64,000 nucleotides of DNA, taken from Streptomyces venezuelae. Its GTDB lineage: Bacteria; Actinomycetota; Actinomycetes; Streptomycetales; Streptomycetaceae. Of the stretch, positions 8,075 through 17,879 are shown in pieces. The notes under the pieces were generated by a model. It worked only from the letters and a program-made list of their open reading frames with translations, was not told where the DNA came from and did no database searches. The stretch covers positions 372,001 to 436,000 of the forward strand of contig NZ_CP029191.1 of the NCBI RefSeq assembly GCF_008642335.1, read 5' to 3'. How positions within the stretch are numbered: the stretch's first letter is position 1; each line of letters opens with the position of its first letter. The translations under genes were made by a program, and so were the position numbers.

Positions 8075-9925
8075 ATGACGGTCCTGCCTGACGACGGGCT
8101 TTCGCTGGCCGCCGAGTTCCCTGATGCGACCCATGAGCAGTGGCACCGCCTTGTGGAAGGCGTGCTGCGCAAGTCGGGTAAGGACGTATCGGGCACGGCC
8201 GCAGAGGAAGCGCTGTCCACCGCCCTCGAGGACGGGCTCACCACCCGCCCCCTGTACACCGCGCGCGACACCGCGCCCGACGCCGGACTCCCCGGCTTCG
8301 CCCCGTTCGTCAGGGGTTCCGTTCCCGAGGGCAACACCCCGGGCGGCTGGGACGTCCGGCAGCGGTACGCGAGCGCCGACCCCGCGCGCACCAACGACGC
8401 GGTCCTCACCGACCTGGAGAACGGCGTCACCTCCCTCTGGCTGACCGTGGGCCCCGCCGGCCTCCCGGTCTCCGGCCTGGAGCGCGCCCTGGACGGCGTC
8501 TACCTCGACCTGGTGCCCGTCGCGCTCGACGCGGGCGACCAGGCCGAGCCCGCCGCACGGGAACTGCTGCGCCTGTACGAGGCCGCGGGCATCGCCGACG
8601 ACGCGGTGCGCGGCACGCTCGGCGCCGACCCGCTCGGGCACGAGGCCCGCACCGGGGAGAAGGTGGCCTCCGTCAAGGGGGTCGCCGACCTGGCGCGACT
8701 GTGCGGCGAGCGCTACCCCGGCCTGCGCGCCCTGACCGTGGACGCCCTGCCGTACCACGAGGCGGGCGCCTCCGCCGCGCAGGAGCTCGGCGCCTCGCTC
8801 GCCACGGGCGTCGCGTACCTGCGCGCGCTGTACGAGGCCGGCCTCAGCGTCGACAAGGCCTTCGCGCAGCTGGAGTTCCGGTTCGCGGCCACCGCCGACC
8901 AGTTCCTCACCATCGCCAAGCTACGGGCCGCGCGCCGTCTCTGGGCGCGCGTCGCGGAGGTGTCCGGCGTTCCGGCGGCCGGCGGGCAGCGGCAGCACGC
9001 GGTGACCTCGCCCGTCATGATGACCCGCCGCGACCCGTGGGTGAACATGCTGCGGACGACCGTGGCCTGCCTGGGCGCGGGCGTGGGCGGCGCGAACGCC
9101 GTCACGGTCCTGCCCTTCGACCACGAGCTCGGCCTGCCGGACGCGTTCGCGCGCCGCATCGCCCGCAACACGTCGACGATCCTCCTTGAGGAGTCGCACC
9201 TGGCACGCGTCATCGACCCGGCAGGCGGCTCCTGGTACGTGGAGCGGCTCACCGACGAACTCGCCCACGCCGCCTGGGACTTCTTCAAGGAGATCGAGCG
9301 CGCGGACGGGCAGGTGGCGGCCCTGCGCTCCGGTCTGATCGGCGACCGGATCGCCGCGACCTGGGCGGAGCGCAAGAAGAAGCTGGCCAGGCGCCGCGAA
9401 CCCATCACGGGCGTCAGCGAGTTCCCGCTCCTCACGGAGCGTCAGGTGGAGCGCGAGCCCGCGCCCGCCGCGCCGTCCGGCGGTCTGCCCCGGGTGCGCC
9501 GCGACGAGGCGTTCGAGGAGCTGCGCGCCCGCTCGGACGCCCATCTGGCGGCGACCGGCGCCCGCCCCAAGGTCTTCGTCGCCGCGCTCGGCTCCGCCGC
9601 CGCGCACACGGCGCGGGCGACGTTCGCCTCGAACCTCTTCATGGCGGGCGGGATCGAGCCCGTGCACGACCCGGTGTCGGTGGACGCGGAGACGGCCGCC
9701 GAGGCGTTCGCGGCGAGCGGCGCCACGGTGGCGTGCGTCTGCTCCAGCGACGCGCTCTACGCCGAGCAGGCCGAGGCCGTCGCGCGGGCCCTGAAGGCGG
9801 CGGGCGCCCTGCGCGTGTTCCTCGCCGGGCGCGGGGAGTTCACCGAGATCGACGAGTACGTCTTCGCCGGCTGCGACGCGGTCGCCGTCCTCACCTCCAC
9901 CCTCGACCGCATGGGAGTGGCGTAA
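8075..9925 (+). CDS. mutA: Methylmalonyl-CoA mutase, small (beta) subunit
   Basis: 616-aa non-catalytic subunit of the adenosylcobalamin-dependent mutase that interconverts (R)-methylmalonyl-CoA and succinyl-CoA. The N-terminal TIM-barrel domain follows the family ([16 protein letters not shown] start, [50 protein letters not shown]). The C-terminal flavodoxin-like domain (about residues 500-616) lacks the cobalamin DxHxxG motif, having [12 protein letters not shown] there instead, as expected for the small chain. Its TAA overlaps the mutB ATG (TAATG), so translation is coupled. In Streptomyces this enzyme supplies methylmalonyl-CoA for polyketides and handles propionate and valine carbon. 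Confidence 0.95.
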   Translation: MTVLPDDGLSLAAEFPDATHEQWHRLVEGVLRKSGKDVSGTAAEEALSTALEDGLTTRPLYTARDTAPDAGLPGFAPFVRGSVPEGNTPGGWDVRQRYASADPARTNDAVLTDLENGVTSLWLTVGPAGLPVSGLERALDGVYLDLVPVALDAGDQAEPAARELLRLYEAAGIADDAVRGTLGADPLGHEARTGEKVASVKGVADLARLCGERYPGLRALTVDALPYHEAGASAAQELGASLATGVAYLRALYEAGLSVDKAFAQLEFRFAATADQFLTIAKLRAARRLWARVAEVSGVPAAGGQRQHAVTSPVMMTRRDPWVNMLRTTVACLGAGVGGANAVTVLPFDHELGLPDAFARRIARNTSTILLEESHLARVIDPAGGSWYVERLTDELAHAAWDFFKEIERADGQVAALRSGLIGDRIAATWAERKKKLARRREPITGVSEFPLLTERQVEREPAPAAPSGGLPRVRRDEAFEELRARSDAHLAATGARPKVFVAALGSAAAHTARATFASNLFMAGGIEPVHDPVSVDAETAAEAFAASGATVACVCSSDALYAEQAEAVARALKAAGALRVFLAGRGEFTEIDEYVFAGCDAVAVLTSTLDRMGVA

Positions 9926-12135
9926 TGCGGATCCCCGAGTTCGACGACATCGAGCTGGGCACGGGCGGCGGTCCGTCCCCTTCGGCTCCTTCAGCCGAGC
10001 AGTGGCATGCCGCCGTCAAGGAGTCCGTCGGCAAGTCCGAGGCGGACCTGCTGTGGGAGACACCCGAGGGCATCGCGGTCAAGCCGCTGTACACCGGGGC
10101 GGACGCGGAGGGCCTCGACTTCCTGGAGACGTACCCGGGCGTCGCGCCGTACCTGCGCGGACCGTACCCGACGATGTACGTGAACCAGCCGTGGACGATC
10201 CGGCAGTACGCGGGCTTCTCGACCGCGGAGGAGTCCAACGCGTTCTACCGCCGCAACCTCGCGGCAGGACAGAAGGGCCTGTCGGTCGCCTTCGACCTGC
10301 CGACCCACCGCGGCTACGACAGCGACCACCCGCGCGTCACCGGTGACGTCGGCATGGCGGGCGTCGCCATCGACTCGATCTACGACATGCGGCAGCTGTT
10401 CGACGGCATCCCGCTGGACAAGATGACCGTGTCGATGACGATGAACGGCGCGGTGCTGCCCGTTCTCGCGCTGTACATCGTGGCGGCGGAGGAACAGGGC
10501 GTGCCGCCCGAGAAGCTGGCCGGGACCATCCAGAACGACATCCTCAAGGAGTTCATGGTCCGCAACACCTACATCTATCCGCCGAAGCCCTCGATGCGGA
10601 TCATCTCCGACATCTTCGCGTACACCTCGCAGAAGATGCCGCGCTACAACTCGATCTCCATCTCCGGCTACCACATCCAGGAAGCGGGCGCGACGGCCGA
10701 CCTGGAGCTCGCGTACACCCTCGCCGACGGCGTGGAGTACCTGCGCGCGGGCCGGGACGCGGGGCTCGACGTGGACGCGTTCGCGCCGCGGCTCTCCTTC
10801 TTCTGGGCGATCGGCATGAACTTCTTCATGGAGGTCGCCAAGCTCCGCGCGGCGCGCCTGCTGTGGGCGAAGCTGGTCAAGCAGTTCGACCCGAAGAACG
10901 CCAAGTCGCTCTCCTTGCGCACCCATTCGCAGACGTCGGGCTGGTCGCTGACCGCGCAGGACGTGTTCAACAACGTCACGCGGACGTGTGTCGAGGCGAT
11001 GGCGGCGACGCAGGGCCACACGCAGTCCCTGCACACGAACGCGCTGGACGAGGCGCTCGCCCTGCCGACCGACTTCTCCGCGCGCATCGCCCGCAACACG
11101 CAGCTCCTGATCCAGCAGGAGTCGGGGACGACCCGGACGATCGACCCGTGGGGCGGCAGCGCCTACGTCGAGAAGCTCACGTACGACCTGGCCCGGCGTG
11201 CCTGGCAGCACATCGAGGAGGTCGAGGCGGCGGGCGGCATGGCGCAGGCCATCGACGCGGGCATCCCGAAGCTGCGCGTCGAGGAGGCCGCGGCGCGCAC
11301 GCAGGCCCGCATCGACTCGGGGCGCCAGCCGGTCATCGGCGTCAACAAGTACCGGGTGGACAGCGACGAACAGATCGACGTCCTGAAGGTCGACAACTCC
11401 TCGGTGCGCGCCCAGCAGATCGCCAAGCTGAAGCGGTTGCGCGAGGAGCGCGACGAAACGGCCTGTCAGGACGCGCTGCGCGCCCTGACCACGGCGGCCG
11501 AGCGCGGCCCCGGGCAGGGCCTGGAGGGCAACCTGCTGGCGCTCGCGGTGGACGCGGCCCGCGCGAAGGCGACGGTCGGTGAGATCTCCGACGCACTGGA
11601 GAAGGTGTACGGGCGGCACGCGGGTCAGATCCGTACGATCTCCGGTGTGTACCGCACCGAAGCAGGCCAGTCCCCGTCCGTCGAGCGCACGCGCGCGCTC
11701 GTGGACTCCTTCGACGAGGCCGAGGGGCGCAGGCCGCGCATCCTCGTCGCGAAGATGGGCCAGGACGGACACGACCGCGGCCAGAAGGTCATCGCCACCG
11801 CCTTCGCCGACCTGGGCTTCGACGTCGACGTGGGCCCGCTGTTCCAGACGCCGGCGGAAGTCGCGCGCCAGGCCGTCGAGGCGGACGTGCACATCGTGGG
11901 CGTCTCCTCCCTCGCCGCCGGCCACCTCACCCTCGTACCGGCACTGCGCGAGGAGCTGGCCGCCGAGGGCCGCGACGACATCATGATCGTCGTGGGCGGC
12001 GTCATCCCGCCGCAGGACGTCGAGGCGCTGCACGAGGCGGGCGCCACGGCGGTGTTCCCGCCCGGCACAGTGATCCCCGACGCGGCGTTCGACCTGGTGA
12101 AGCGACTGGCGGCCGATCTCGGCCACGAACTGTGA
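9925..12135 (+). CDS. mutB: Methylmalonyl-CoA mutase, large (alpha) subunit
   Basis: 736-aa catalytic subunit. The substrate-barrel motifs are [58 protein letters not shown] and [25 protein letters not shown], which contain the active-site tyrosines and the Tyr-His pair. The C-terminal cobalamin domain carries DGHDRG in [13 protein letters not shown], the His that replaces dimethylbenzimidazole, followed by the GVSSLAAGH and VGGVIPPQD segments. The ATG overlaps the mutA stop; an open frame further upstream is only a shadow in mutA. It works with MutA as an alpha-beta dimer, with MeaB next in the operon for protection and cofactor gating. Confidence 0.97.
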   Translation: MRIPEFDDIELGTGGGPSPSAPSAEQWHAAVKESVGKSEADLLWETPEGIAVKPLYTGADAEGLDFLETYPGVAPYLRGPYPTMYVNQPWTIRQYAGFSTAEESNAFYRRNLAAGQKGLSVAFDLPTHRGYDSDHPRVTGDVGMAGVAIDSIYDMRQLFDGIPLDKMTVSMTMNGAVLPVLALYIVAAEEQGVPPEKLAGTIQNDILKEFMVRNTYIYPPKPSMRIISDIFAYTSQKMPRYNSISISGYHIQEAGATADLELAYTLADGVEYLRAGRDAGLDVDAFAPRLSFFWAIGMNFFMEVAKLRAARLLWAKLVKQFDPKNAKSLSLRTHSQTSGWSLTAQDVFNNVTRTCVEAMAATQGHTQSLHTNALDEALALPTDFSARIARNTQLLIQQESGTTRTIDPWGGSAYVEKLTYDLARRAWQHIEEVEAAGGMAQAIDAGIPKLRVEEAAARTQARIDSGRQPVIGVNKYRVDSDEQIDVLKVDNSSVRAQQIAKLKRLREERDETACQDALRALTTAAERGPGQGLEGNLLALAVDAARAKATVGEISDALEKVYGRHAGQIRTISGVYRTEAGQSPSVERTRALVDSFDEAEGRRPRILVAKMGQDGHDRGQKVIATAFADLGFDVDVGPLFQTPAEVARQAVEADVHIVGVSSLAAGHLTLVPALREELAAEGRDDIMIVVGGVIPPQDVEALHEAGATAVFPPGTVIPDAAFDLVKRLAADLGHEL

Positions 12136-12158
12136 GTCGGTGAGCTGCGAGCAGAGCC

Positions 12159-13160
12159 ATGCCTGTGACGATCGACATCGATACGTATGTGAAGGGCGTC
12201 CTCGACGGGAAGCGCGCGTTCGTCGCGCGGGCCATCACCCTCGTCGAATCGACCCGTCCGCAGCACCGCGCGCTGGCGCAGCAGCTCCTGACCGAGCTGC
12301 TCCCGCACAGCGGGCGGGCGCGGCGGGTCGGCATCAGCGGAGTGCCGGGCGTGGGCAAGTCCACGTTCATCGACGCGCTCGGCACGATGCTGACCTCGCT
12401 GGGGCACCGGGTCGCGGTGCTCGCGGTCGACCCGTCCTCGACGCGCACGGGCGGTTCCATCCTGGGCGACAAGACCAGGATGGAACGGCTGGCGCTGGAT
12501 CCCGCCGCTTTCGTACGGCCCTCCCCCTCGGCGGGGACGCTCGGCGGGGTCGCCAAGGCGACGCGCGAGTCCATCGTGGTGATGGAGGCGGCGGGGTACG
12601 ACGTGGTGCTCGTGGAGACCGTGGGCGTAGGGCAGTCGGAGACGGCGGTCGCGAACATGGTCGACACGTTCCTGCTGCTGACCCTCGCCCGCACCGGCGA
12701 CCAGCTGCAGGGCATCAAGAAGGGCGTACTGGAACTCGCGGACGTCATCGCCGTGAACAAGGCGGACGGCCCGCACGAGCGGGACGCGCGCTCGGCGGCC
12801 CGTGAACTCGCGGGCGCGCTGCGGCTGATGCATCCGGCCGACGCGGCGTGGACTCCCCCGGTGCTGACCTGCAGCGCCCGCGAGTCCAGCGGGCTCGACA
12901 CGCTGTGGGAGCGGATCGAGCAGCACCGCGCCCTGCTCGACTCGACGGGCCGCCTCGCCGCCAAGCGCCGCGACCAGCAGGTCGACTGGACGTGGTCGAT
13001 GGTGCGGGACGAGCTCCTCGGCAGACTCCTCGGCCACGCGGAGGTCAAGCGGCTCGCCACGGACCTCGAACAGCGCGTCCGCGAGGGCACCGTGACGGCC
13101 ACGTCCGCCGCCGAGCAGATCCTCGACGCGTTCCAGGGCGGCGACCGCGAACGTCCCTGA
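12159..13160 (+). CDS. meaB: MeaB-type G3E GTPase, chaperone of methylmalonyl-CoA mutase
   Basis: 333-aa GTPase of the ArgK/MeaB family, which gates adenosylcobalamin loading and rescues inactivated mutase. The P-loop is GVPGVGKS (residues 61-68); the Walker B-like and Mg region is VLAVDPSSTRTGGSILGDKTRM; switch/base motifs are VETVGVGQSE and the NKAD guanine-specificity motif in IAVNKADG. The C-terminal helices, ending in VRDELLGRLLGHAEVKRL, mediate dimerisation in relatives. It begins 23 bases after mutB, in the usual mutAB-meaB order, so operon membership is clear. Confidence 0.95.
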   Translation: MPVTIDIDTYVKGVLDGKRAFVARAITLVESTRPQHRALAQQLLTELLPHSGRARRVGISGVPGVGKSTFIDALGTMLTSLGHRVAVLAVDPSSTRTGGSILGDKTRMERLALDPAAFVRPSPSAGTLGGVAKATRESIVVMEAAGYDVVLVETVGVGQSETAVANMVDTFLLLTLARTGDQLQGIKKGVLELADVIAVNKADGPHERDARSAARELAGALRLMHPADAAWTPPVLTCSARESSGLDTLWERIEQHRALLDSTGRLAAKRRDQQVDWTWSMVRDELLGRLLGHAEVKRLATDLEQRVREGTVTATSAAEQILDAFQGGDRERP

Positions 13161-13242
13161 CCGCACCCCGCGTACGCCACCCCGGTGATGCGCGTACATC
13201 CCGTGATCCGCGTACGTCCCCGTGAACGGAGCCACCCGCACC

Positions 13243-14304
13243 ATGAGCACCGCGCCCGACGCCCCCGCCGACGCCCCCGTCCTGCACCGCCGCGAGGGCC
13301 GCGCCGGGCACCTCGTCCTGAACCGGCCGCGGGCCATCAACGCCCTGAACCACGCCATGGTCCGGCTCATGGCGGAGGCCCTGGACGCGTGGGAGCGGGA
13401 CGAGTCGGTGGCGACGGTGCTGGTCACCGGCGCCGGGGAGCGCGGGCTGTGCGCGGGCGGCGACATCCGCTCGATCCACGACGACGTGCGCGCGGGCCGC
13501 GCGGCGGCGTCGGCGGCTTTCTGGCACGACGAGTACCTCCTCAACGCGCGCATCGCCCGCTACCCGAAGCCGTACGTGGCCGTGATGGACGGCATCGTGA
13601 TGGGGGGCGGTGTCGGCATCTCGGCGCACGGGGACGTCCGGGTCGTCACGGAGCGGTCGCGGGTGGCGATGCCGGAGACGGGCATCGGCTTCGTGCCCGA
13701 CGTGGGCGGCACGTATCTGCTGACGCGGACGCCCGGTGAACTCGGCACGCATCTGGCGCTGACGGGGACGCCGGTGGGCGCGGCCGACGCGCTGCTGTGC
13801 GGACTCGCGGACCATTACGTGCCGTCGGAGCGGCTGCCGGAGTTCACCGCGGCGCTCGCCGACGCGGACGCGGCGGATGTCGTGCGCGACTTCGCTGCCC
13901 CGGCTCCGGCCGGTGAACTTGCGGCCCGTCGCGAGTGGATCGACCACTGTTACGCCGCGGACTCCGTCGAGGAGATCGTGGACCGGCTGCACGCCAGCGG
14001 CGACCGGCACGCGAAGGAGGCGGCGGAGACGATCCTGTCCAAGTCCCCGACCTCCCTGAAGGTGACGCTGGCCGCGCTGCGCAGGGCACGTGAACTGCCC
14101 ACCCTGGAAGCGGTCCTGGAACAGGAATACCGCGTGTCCTGTGCCGCCCTGGCCTCGCCCGACCTGCCTGAGGGCATCCGGGCCCAGGTCGTCGACAAGG
14201 ACCGCAGGCCGCGCTGGTCGCCCGCTGAGCTGGCGCGCGTGACGGAGGCGGATGTGGCCCGCTTCTTCGAACCGACGGGCACGGACTCGCTGGGCCTCGT
14301 CTGA
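13243..14304 (+). CDS. 3-hydroxyisobutyryl-CoA hydrolase (crotonase superfamily)
   Basis: 353 aa from the ATG at 13243 (an in-frame GTG at 13222 is possible). Crotonase fold with the oxyanion-hole segments GLCAGGDIRSIH and IVMGGGVGISAHG. Glu145 and Asp153 in MPETGIGFVPDVGG have the same eight-residue spacing as the catalytic pair of human HIBCH, and the C-terminal half fits hydrolases rather than hydratases (EWIDHCYAADSVEEIVDRL). The valine-pathway product 3-hydroxyisobutyrate leads to propionyl-CoA and then methylmalonyl-CoA, which explains its place after mutAB-meaB. An enoyl-CoA hydratase annotation is the common alternative. Confidence 0.85.
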   Translation: MSTAPDAPADAPVLHRREGRAGHLVLNRPRAINALNHAMVRLMAEALDAWERDESVATVLVTGAGERGLCAGGDIRSIHDDVRAGRAAASAAFWHDEYLLNARIARYPKPYVAVMDGIVMGGGVGISAHGDVRVVTERSRVAMPETGIGFVPDVGGTYLLTRTPGELGTHLALTGTPVGAADALLCGLADHYVPSERLPEFTAALADADAADVVRDFAAPAPAGELAARREWIDHCYAADSVEEIVDRLHASGDRHAKEAAETILSKSPTSLKVTLAALRRARELPTLEAVLEQEYRVSCAALASPDLPEGIRAQVVDKDRRPRWSPAELARVTEADVARFFEPTGTDSLGLV

Positions 14305-14323
14305 CGGGGACCGCACGCGGCCG

Positions 14324-14779
14324 TCACGGCGGGTCCGTCTCCGTCACCACCGCGAGCAGCTGGAACGGCAGTTCCTTGTCCCACTGGGCGACCCCGAGGG
14401 CTATCCAGCGGCCGTCGACCCGCCACAGGTGCAGGTCAGGCACGCAGGAGCTCAAGTGCGCCCACGGCTGCGGTATCTCCTCGTCCGCCTCGCCGAGGTC
14501 CGCCGCCGCGGCGCGTTCGAAGAGGCTCGCCAGGCTGAACCGCTGCGGCGGGCCCCAGCGGTCGGCGAGGAGCACGGTCAGGGCGTCGCGCTCGGCGTCG
14601 TACTGCTCCTCCGTGAGGTGCCATCGCGTGCCGTCGTCCTCCCAGAAGGTGTCACTCGTCAGTAACTCCGCGATGTGGAACCCGGGGCCCTGGGAACCGT
14701 GCTCGGACCTGCCGTGCTCCGCGGGGAAGTCCCGGGAGCGCAGCAGGTCGATCACGGCGAGATGGTGTGCGCTGCTCAT
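14324..14779 (-). CDS. Hypothetical protein with a TTA leucine codon
   Basis: 151 aa, family not recognised. It begins MSSAHHLAVIDLLRSRDFPAEHG and ends PFQLLAVVTETDPP; Trp- and Asp-rich stretches (TFWEDDGTRWHLTEEQYDAERDAL, RVDGRWIALGVAQWDKELPF) suggest a soluble alpha/beta protein. Codon 39 is TTA (14663-14665, minus strand), which in Streptomyces is read only by the bldA tRNA, so its production probably depends on development. I noticed no other in-frame TTA in the window. Its stop lies 20 bases from the convergent hydrolase gene. The upstream permease gene on the same strand ends 62 bases before its start. No strong Shine-Dalgarno is visible. Confidence 0.65.
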   Translation of the reverse strand: MSSAHHLAVIDLLRSRDFPAEHGRSEHGSQGPGFHIAELLTSDTFWEDDGTRWHLTEEQYDAERDALTVLLADRWGPPQRFSLASLFERAAAADLGEADEEIPQPWAHLSSCVPDLHLWRVDGRWIALGVAQWDKELPFQLLAVVTETDPP

Positions 14780-14841
14780 GACGTCCAGTAAAGCGGGCAC
14801 CACTGACAACGCGTCATGCGTCGCGCGTTCCCCGTCACCCG

Positions 14842-15594
14842 TCACGCGTCGCGGCGGCGCACGGCCCACCAGCCGGCGAGCAGCACGGCCGCCGTCCAGG
14901 CCGCGCACACCGCGAGCCCCGCCCACGGGCCGAGGCTCCCGGTCGTGGTCTCGTGCAGCACCTGCTGGCCCGCCTTGTCCGGCAGGTACCCGGCGGCGCC
15001 GTCCGCGACGTCGCCGACCACGAACGAGACGATGAGCGTGAACGGGATGAGGATGCTGAGGACGGCGACTCCGCTGCGCAGGACGGCGGTCAGGCCCGCC
15101 GCGAGCAGCGCCATCAGCGCGAGGTAGACGCCGCCGCCGACGCAGGCGCGCACGGCGCCCGCGTGGTTGAGCCCGATCGCGTACTCGCCGAGGAAGGCCT
15201 GGCTGGTGAGGAAGGTGGCGAAGCCGGTGACGAGTCCCGCGAGCAGCGCGAGGCCGCCGATGACCATCATCTTGGAGCCGTAGAAGAGCCCGCGGCGCGG
15301 TACGGCGGCGAGAGAAACGCGCAGGGCGCCGCTGGTGTACTCGGACGACATCGCGGTCGTTCCGAAGCTGATCGCCGCGATCTGGCCGAAGTTGAAGGCG
15401 TAGAAGGCGTCGAAGAGCGGTTCGGCGTCCGGGTTGTCGGCCTCGGCCCGGCCGATGGTCGCGGAGGCCAGCACGGTGATGGCGAGGGTCGCGGCGAAGA
15501 TGACGAGCAGCGAGATCAGGCTCGACCGCAGCGATCTGATCTTGATCCACTCGGCGTGCGTGACGGGCAGTACGGCGGAGTTCTCCATGGCCAT
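14842..15594 (-). CDS. ABC-2 type transporter permease
   Basis: 250-aa integral membrane protein with about six hydrophobic segments: ISLLVIFAATLAITVLAS near the N-terminus, then MVIGGLALLAGLVTGFATFL, CVGGGVYLALMALLAAGL, VLSILIPFTLIVSFVVG and a last one at LAVCAAWTAAVLLAGWW. The start MAMENSAVLPVTHAEWIKIRSLRSS is typical of ABC-2 permeases (cytosolic EWIKIRS before TM1). It begins two bases after the stop of the ATP-binding gene, so the two make one exporter. Substrate unknown; the linked two-component system suggests an envelope-stress or antibiotic-efflux module. Confidence 0.88.
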   Translation of the reverse strand: MAMENSAVLPVTHAEWIKIRSLRSSLISLLVIFAATLAITVLASATIGRAEADNPDAEPLFDAFYAFNFGQIAAISFGTTAMSSEYTSGALRVSLAAVPRRGLFYGSKMMVIGGLALLAGLVTGFATFLTSQAFLGEYAIGLNHAGAVRACVGGGVYLALMALLAAGLTAVLRSGVAVLSILIPFTLIVSFVVGDVADGAAGYLPDKAGQQVLHETTTGSLGPWAGLAVCAAWTAAVLLAGWWAVRRRDA

Positions 15595-15596
15595 GC

Positions 15597-16538
15597 TCAG
15601 GCCTCCTGACGGGGCGCGGGTGCGGTGGTGGTGCCGGCTCTGAACTGGGCCTGGTCGGCCGTCAGGGCGAGGTAGGCCTGTTCCAGGGAGGTGTGCTCGT
15701 CGGCGAGTTCGAGGACCTGGACCCCGGCGGTCGCGGCGATCGCCCCGACCTCCTCGGCCTTCACCCCTTCGACCGTCCAGCGGCCTTCGACCGAGTCCCC
15801 GAGGACGTACCCGCGGCCGGACAGCAGTTCACGGAGCAGGTCCGGGTCCGTCGTCCGTACGCGGACCCGCGCCTGGCCGTGCGACGCGATGAACTCGGTC
15901 ATGGGGTCGTCCGCGAGCAGCCGACCCCGGCCGAGGACGACGAGGTGGTCGGCGAAGGTCGCGGTCTCGTTCATGAGGTGGCTGGAGACGAGGACGGTGC
16001 GCCCCTCCGCGGCCAGTCGGCGCAGCAACTCGCGGATCCAGATGATGCCTTCGGGGTCGAGGCCGTTGGACGGCTCGTCCAGCATCACGACCTCGGGGTC
16101 GCCGAGCAGAGCGGCCGCGATGCCGAGCCGTTGCCGCATGCCCAGCGAGAACGTCTTGATCCGCTTGCCCGCGACGGATCCGAGCCCCGTTTCGTCCAGT
16201 ACCTCGTCCACGCGCCGGGCGGGGAGCCGGTTGCTGACGGCGAGCGCGAGGAGGTGGTTGCGGGCGGTACGCGAGCCGTGGGCCGCGTTGGCGTCGAGGA
16301 GCGCCCCTACGTGGCGCAGGGGTTCGGCGAGTTCGGTGTAGCGGCGCCCGCCCACCGTGGCCGTGCCCGAGGTGGGGCGGTCCAGGCCGAGGACGAGGCG
16401 CATGGTGGTCGACTTGCCGGCGCCGTTGGGGCCGAGGAATCCGGTGACCCGGCCGGGGCGGACGCTGAACGTGAGGGCGTCCACGGCGCGGGCCGTGCCG
16501 TACTCCTTGGTCAGGTCTTTGACGTCGATGCTGGTCAT
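15597..16538 (-). CDS. ABC transporter ATP-binding protein
   Basis: 313-aa ATPase partner of the ABC-2 permease. Walker A is GPNGAGKST (about residues 35-43), the signature motif SLGMRQRLGIAAALL, Walker B VVMLDEPSNGLDPEG and the switch His in LVSSHLMNE. The C-terminal ~100 residues (DPMTEFIASHGQARVRVRTTDPDLL...) are the regulatory domain common in DrrA/BcrA-type exporters. The start at MTSIDVKDL is chosen because AGG lies nine bases upstream; an in-frame ATG six bases earlier is possible. It is divergent from the sensor-kinase gene, a usual layout for a two-component system that controls its own exporter. Confidence 0.92.
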   Translation of the reverse strand: MTSIDVKDLTKEYGTARAVDALTFSVRPGRVTGFLGPNGAGKSTTMRLVLGLDRPTSGTATVGGRRYTELAEPLRHVGALLDANAAHGSRTARNHLLALAVSNRLPARRVDEVLDETGLGSVAGKRIKTFSLGMRQRLGIAAALLGDPEVVMLDEPSNGLDPEGIIWIRELLRRLAAEGRTVLVSSHLMNETATFADHLVVLGRGRLLADDPMTEFIASHGQARVRVRTTDPDLLRELLSGRGYVLGDSVEGRWTVEGVKAEEVGAIAATAGVQVLELADEHTSLEQAYLALTADQAQFRAGTTTAPAPRQEA

Positions 16539-16584
16539 GGGCATCAGCCTGGCCGCCGCGGCCCCTTGGGGGCTTCCCCCGCCC

Positions 16585-16601
16585 GGGGAGATCGTCTCCC
16601 C
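16585..16601. promoter_or_regulatory. Palindrome between the ABC exporter and two-component genes
   Basis: GGGGAGA-TCG-TCTCCCC is a perfect 7-bp inverted repeat in the 109-bp divergent promoter region, and the flanking CTCCCC/GGGGAG adds a second overlapping repeat. It is a candidate binding site for the LuxR-type response regulator encoded at 17880. Confidence 0.45.
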
Positions 16602-16647
16602 CTCACGGGGGAGTCGTGGGGTGCGGGTGGCCTGGCACGATGGCGCC

Positions 16648-17865
16648 ATGCCCGGCTTCCTCGGACCTCTCTCGCGTGCGGTCACGTACACGCGCTGGCT
16701 GCACATCTTCTTGGGGTCGGCCATCGCATGGGTGATCGCCTCGATCTATCCGGGGCTCTCCGAACCCTCGTACATCGACTGGGTGCTCGTCGGGGTCACC
16801 CCCGTGCCCTTGCTGGTGGCGGCTGCCCTGATGCCCGTGATCCGCAGGGCCGAGGGGCTGCAGGCCCGGATGATGCTGTTTCCCGGTCACCACGCGTCCG
16901 TGCCGGGCGGCGAGGTGGAGGAGTCCGGCATCTCCGTCGCCCCTTCGGCCTCCTGGCGGGACCGGGCACGGACCGCCGTATGGCTGGTGTTCCGCCTGGA
17001 GACGGGCGTCGCCCTGGTTCATGTGACGGGCCAGCTCATCGGAATGGTCTTCGCGCTGGTGGGTGCGAACGACCAGGCGCCGGAGACGGACGGCCTGCTG
17101 CTCACCCCGCCCGACACGGCCTGGATCAAGGTGCCGCTGAGCCTCCTGCTCGTCCTCGCGCAGCTCGGTGTGCTGCTCGCGGCGGGCCACCTGACGGCCG
17201 TGGTGGCCCGGCGTCTGCTCGGCCCCTCCCCCGCCGAACGCCTCGCCGTCATGGAGGAGCGCACCGAGCAGCTCCTCGAACGCAACCGCATCGCGCGCGA
17301 GCTGCACGACTCCATAGGGCACGCCCTGACCGTCGCCGTCGTCCAGGCGGGCGCCGCCAGGGCCGCATCCGACCCGGCGTTCACCGCACGGGCCCTGGAG
17401 GCGGTGGAGGAGACGGGGCGGGCCGCGCTGGAGGACCTGGAGCGGGTCCTGCGGGTGCTGCGCGAGGACGAGCAGCCCGTGAGCGGGCGGCCGACGCTCA
17501 CCGACGCCGACCGGCTGCTCCAGTCGGCGCGTGCCTCGGGCGCGAAGGTCGACATGGAGGTGACGGGTCCGGTGGAACGGCTGCCAGGACCCGTCTCCCG
17601 TGAGGGCTACCGCATGCTCCAGGAGGCGCTCACCAACGTCCTGCGCCACTCCGGCCCCGTGCCCGTGCGCCTGCGTATCGCCGTGGACGACGCCCGCCTG
17701 GTGATGAACGTGCGCAACGCGCTGCCGAGCCCCACCGGTTCGACGGGGCGCGGCGGCAGCGGGCTGCGCGGCATCCGGGAACGGGCCACCCTGCTCGGCG
17801 GCCGGGCCACCACGGGACCGCACGACGGCGACTGGCAGGTGCACGTCGAACTGCCCCTGAAATGA
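16648..17865 (+). CDS. Two-component sensor histidine kinase (HisKA_3)
   Basis: 405-aa membrane kinase of the NarL-partner type. Four transmembrane segments fill the first ~190 residues (WLHIFLGSAIAWVIASIY, WVLVGVTPVPLLVAAALM, VTGQLIGMVFALVG, VPLSLLLVLAQLGVLLAAG) with little extracellular sequence, suggesting it senses within the membrane. The phosphoacceptor His lies in RIARELHDSIGHAL. The ATPase domain has EALTNVLRHSG (N box) and GGSGLRGIRERATLLGG (G2 box). The start at MPGFLGPLS is the first sensible ATG; the frame is open upstream without support. The stop overlaps the possible ATG of the response regulator. Confidence 0.9.
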   Translation: MPGFLGPLSRAVTYTRWLHIFLGSAIAWVIASIYPGLSEPSYIDWVLVGVTPVPLLVAAALMPVIRRAEGLQARMMLFPGHHASVPGGEVEESGISVAPSASWRDRARTAVWLVFRLETGVALVHVTGQLIGMVFALVGANDQAPETDGLLLTPPDTAWIKVPLSLLLVLAQLGVLLAAGHLTAVVARRLLGPSPAERLAVMEERTEQLLERNRIARELHDSIGHALTVAVVQAGAARAASDPAFTARALEAVEETGRAALEDLERVLRVLREDEQPVSGRPTLTDADRLLQSARASGAKVDMEVTGPVERLPGPVSREGYRMLQEALTNVLRHSGPVPVRLRIAVDDARLVMNVRNALPSPTGSTGRGGSGLRGIRERATLLGGRATTGPHDGDWQVHVELPLK

Positions 17866-17867
17866 TC

Positions 17868-17873
17868 TACGCT
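17868..17873 (+). promoter_or_regulatory. -10 element for the response-regulator gene
   Basis: TACGCT lies six bases before the ATG at 17880, the leaderless spacing also seen at mutA and the first Lrp gene. It may allow the regulator to be made apart from the kinase. No -35 is clear. Confidence 0.35.
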
Positions 17874-17879
17874 GGCCGG

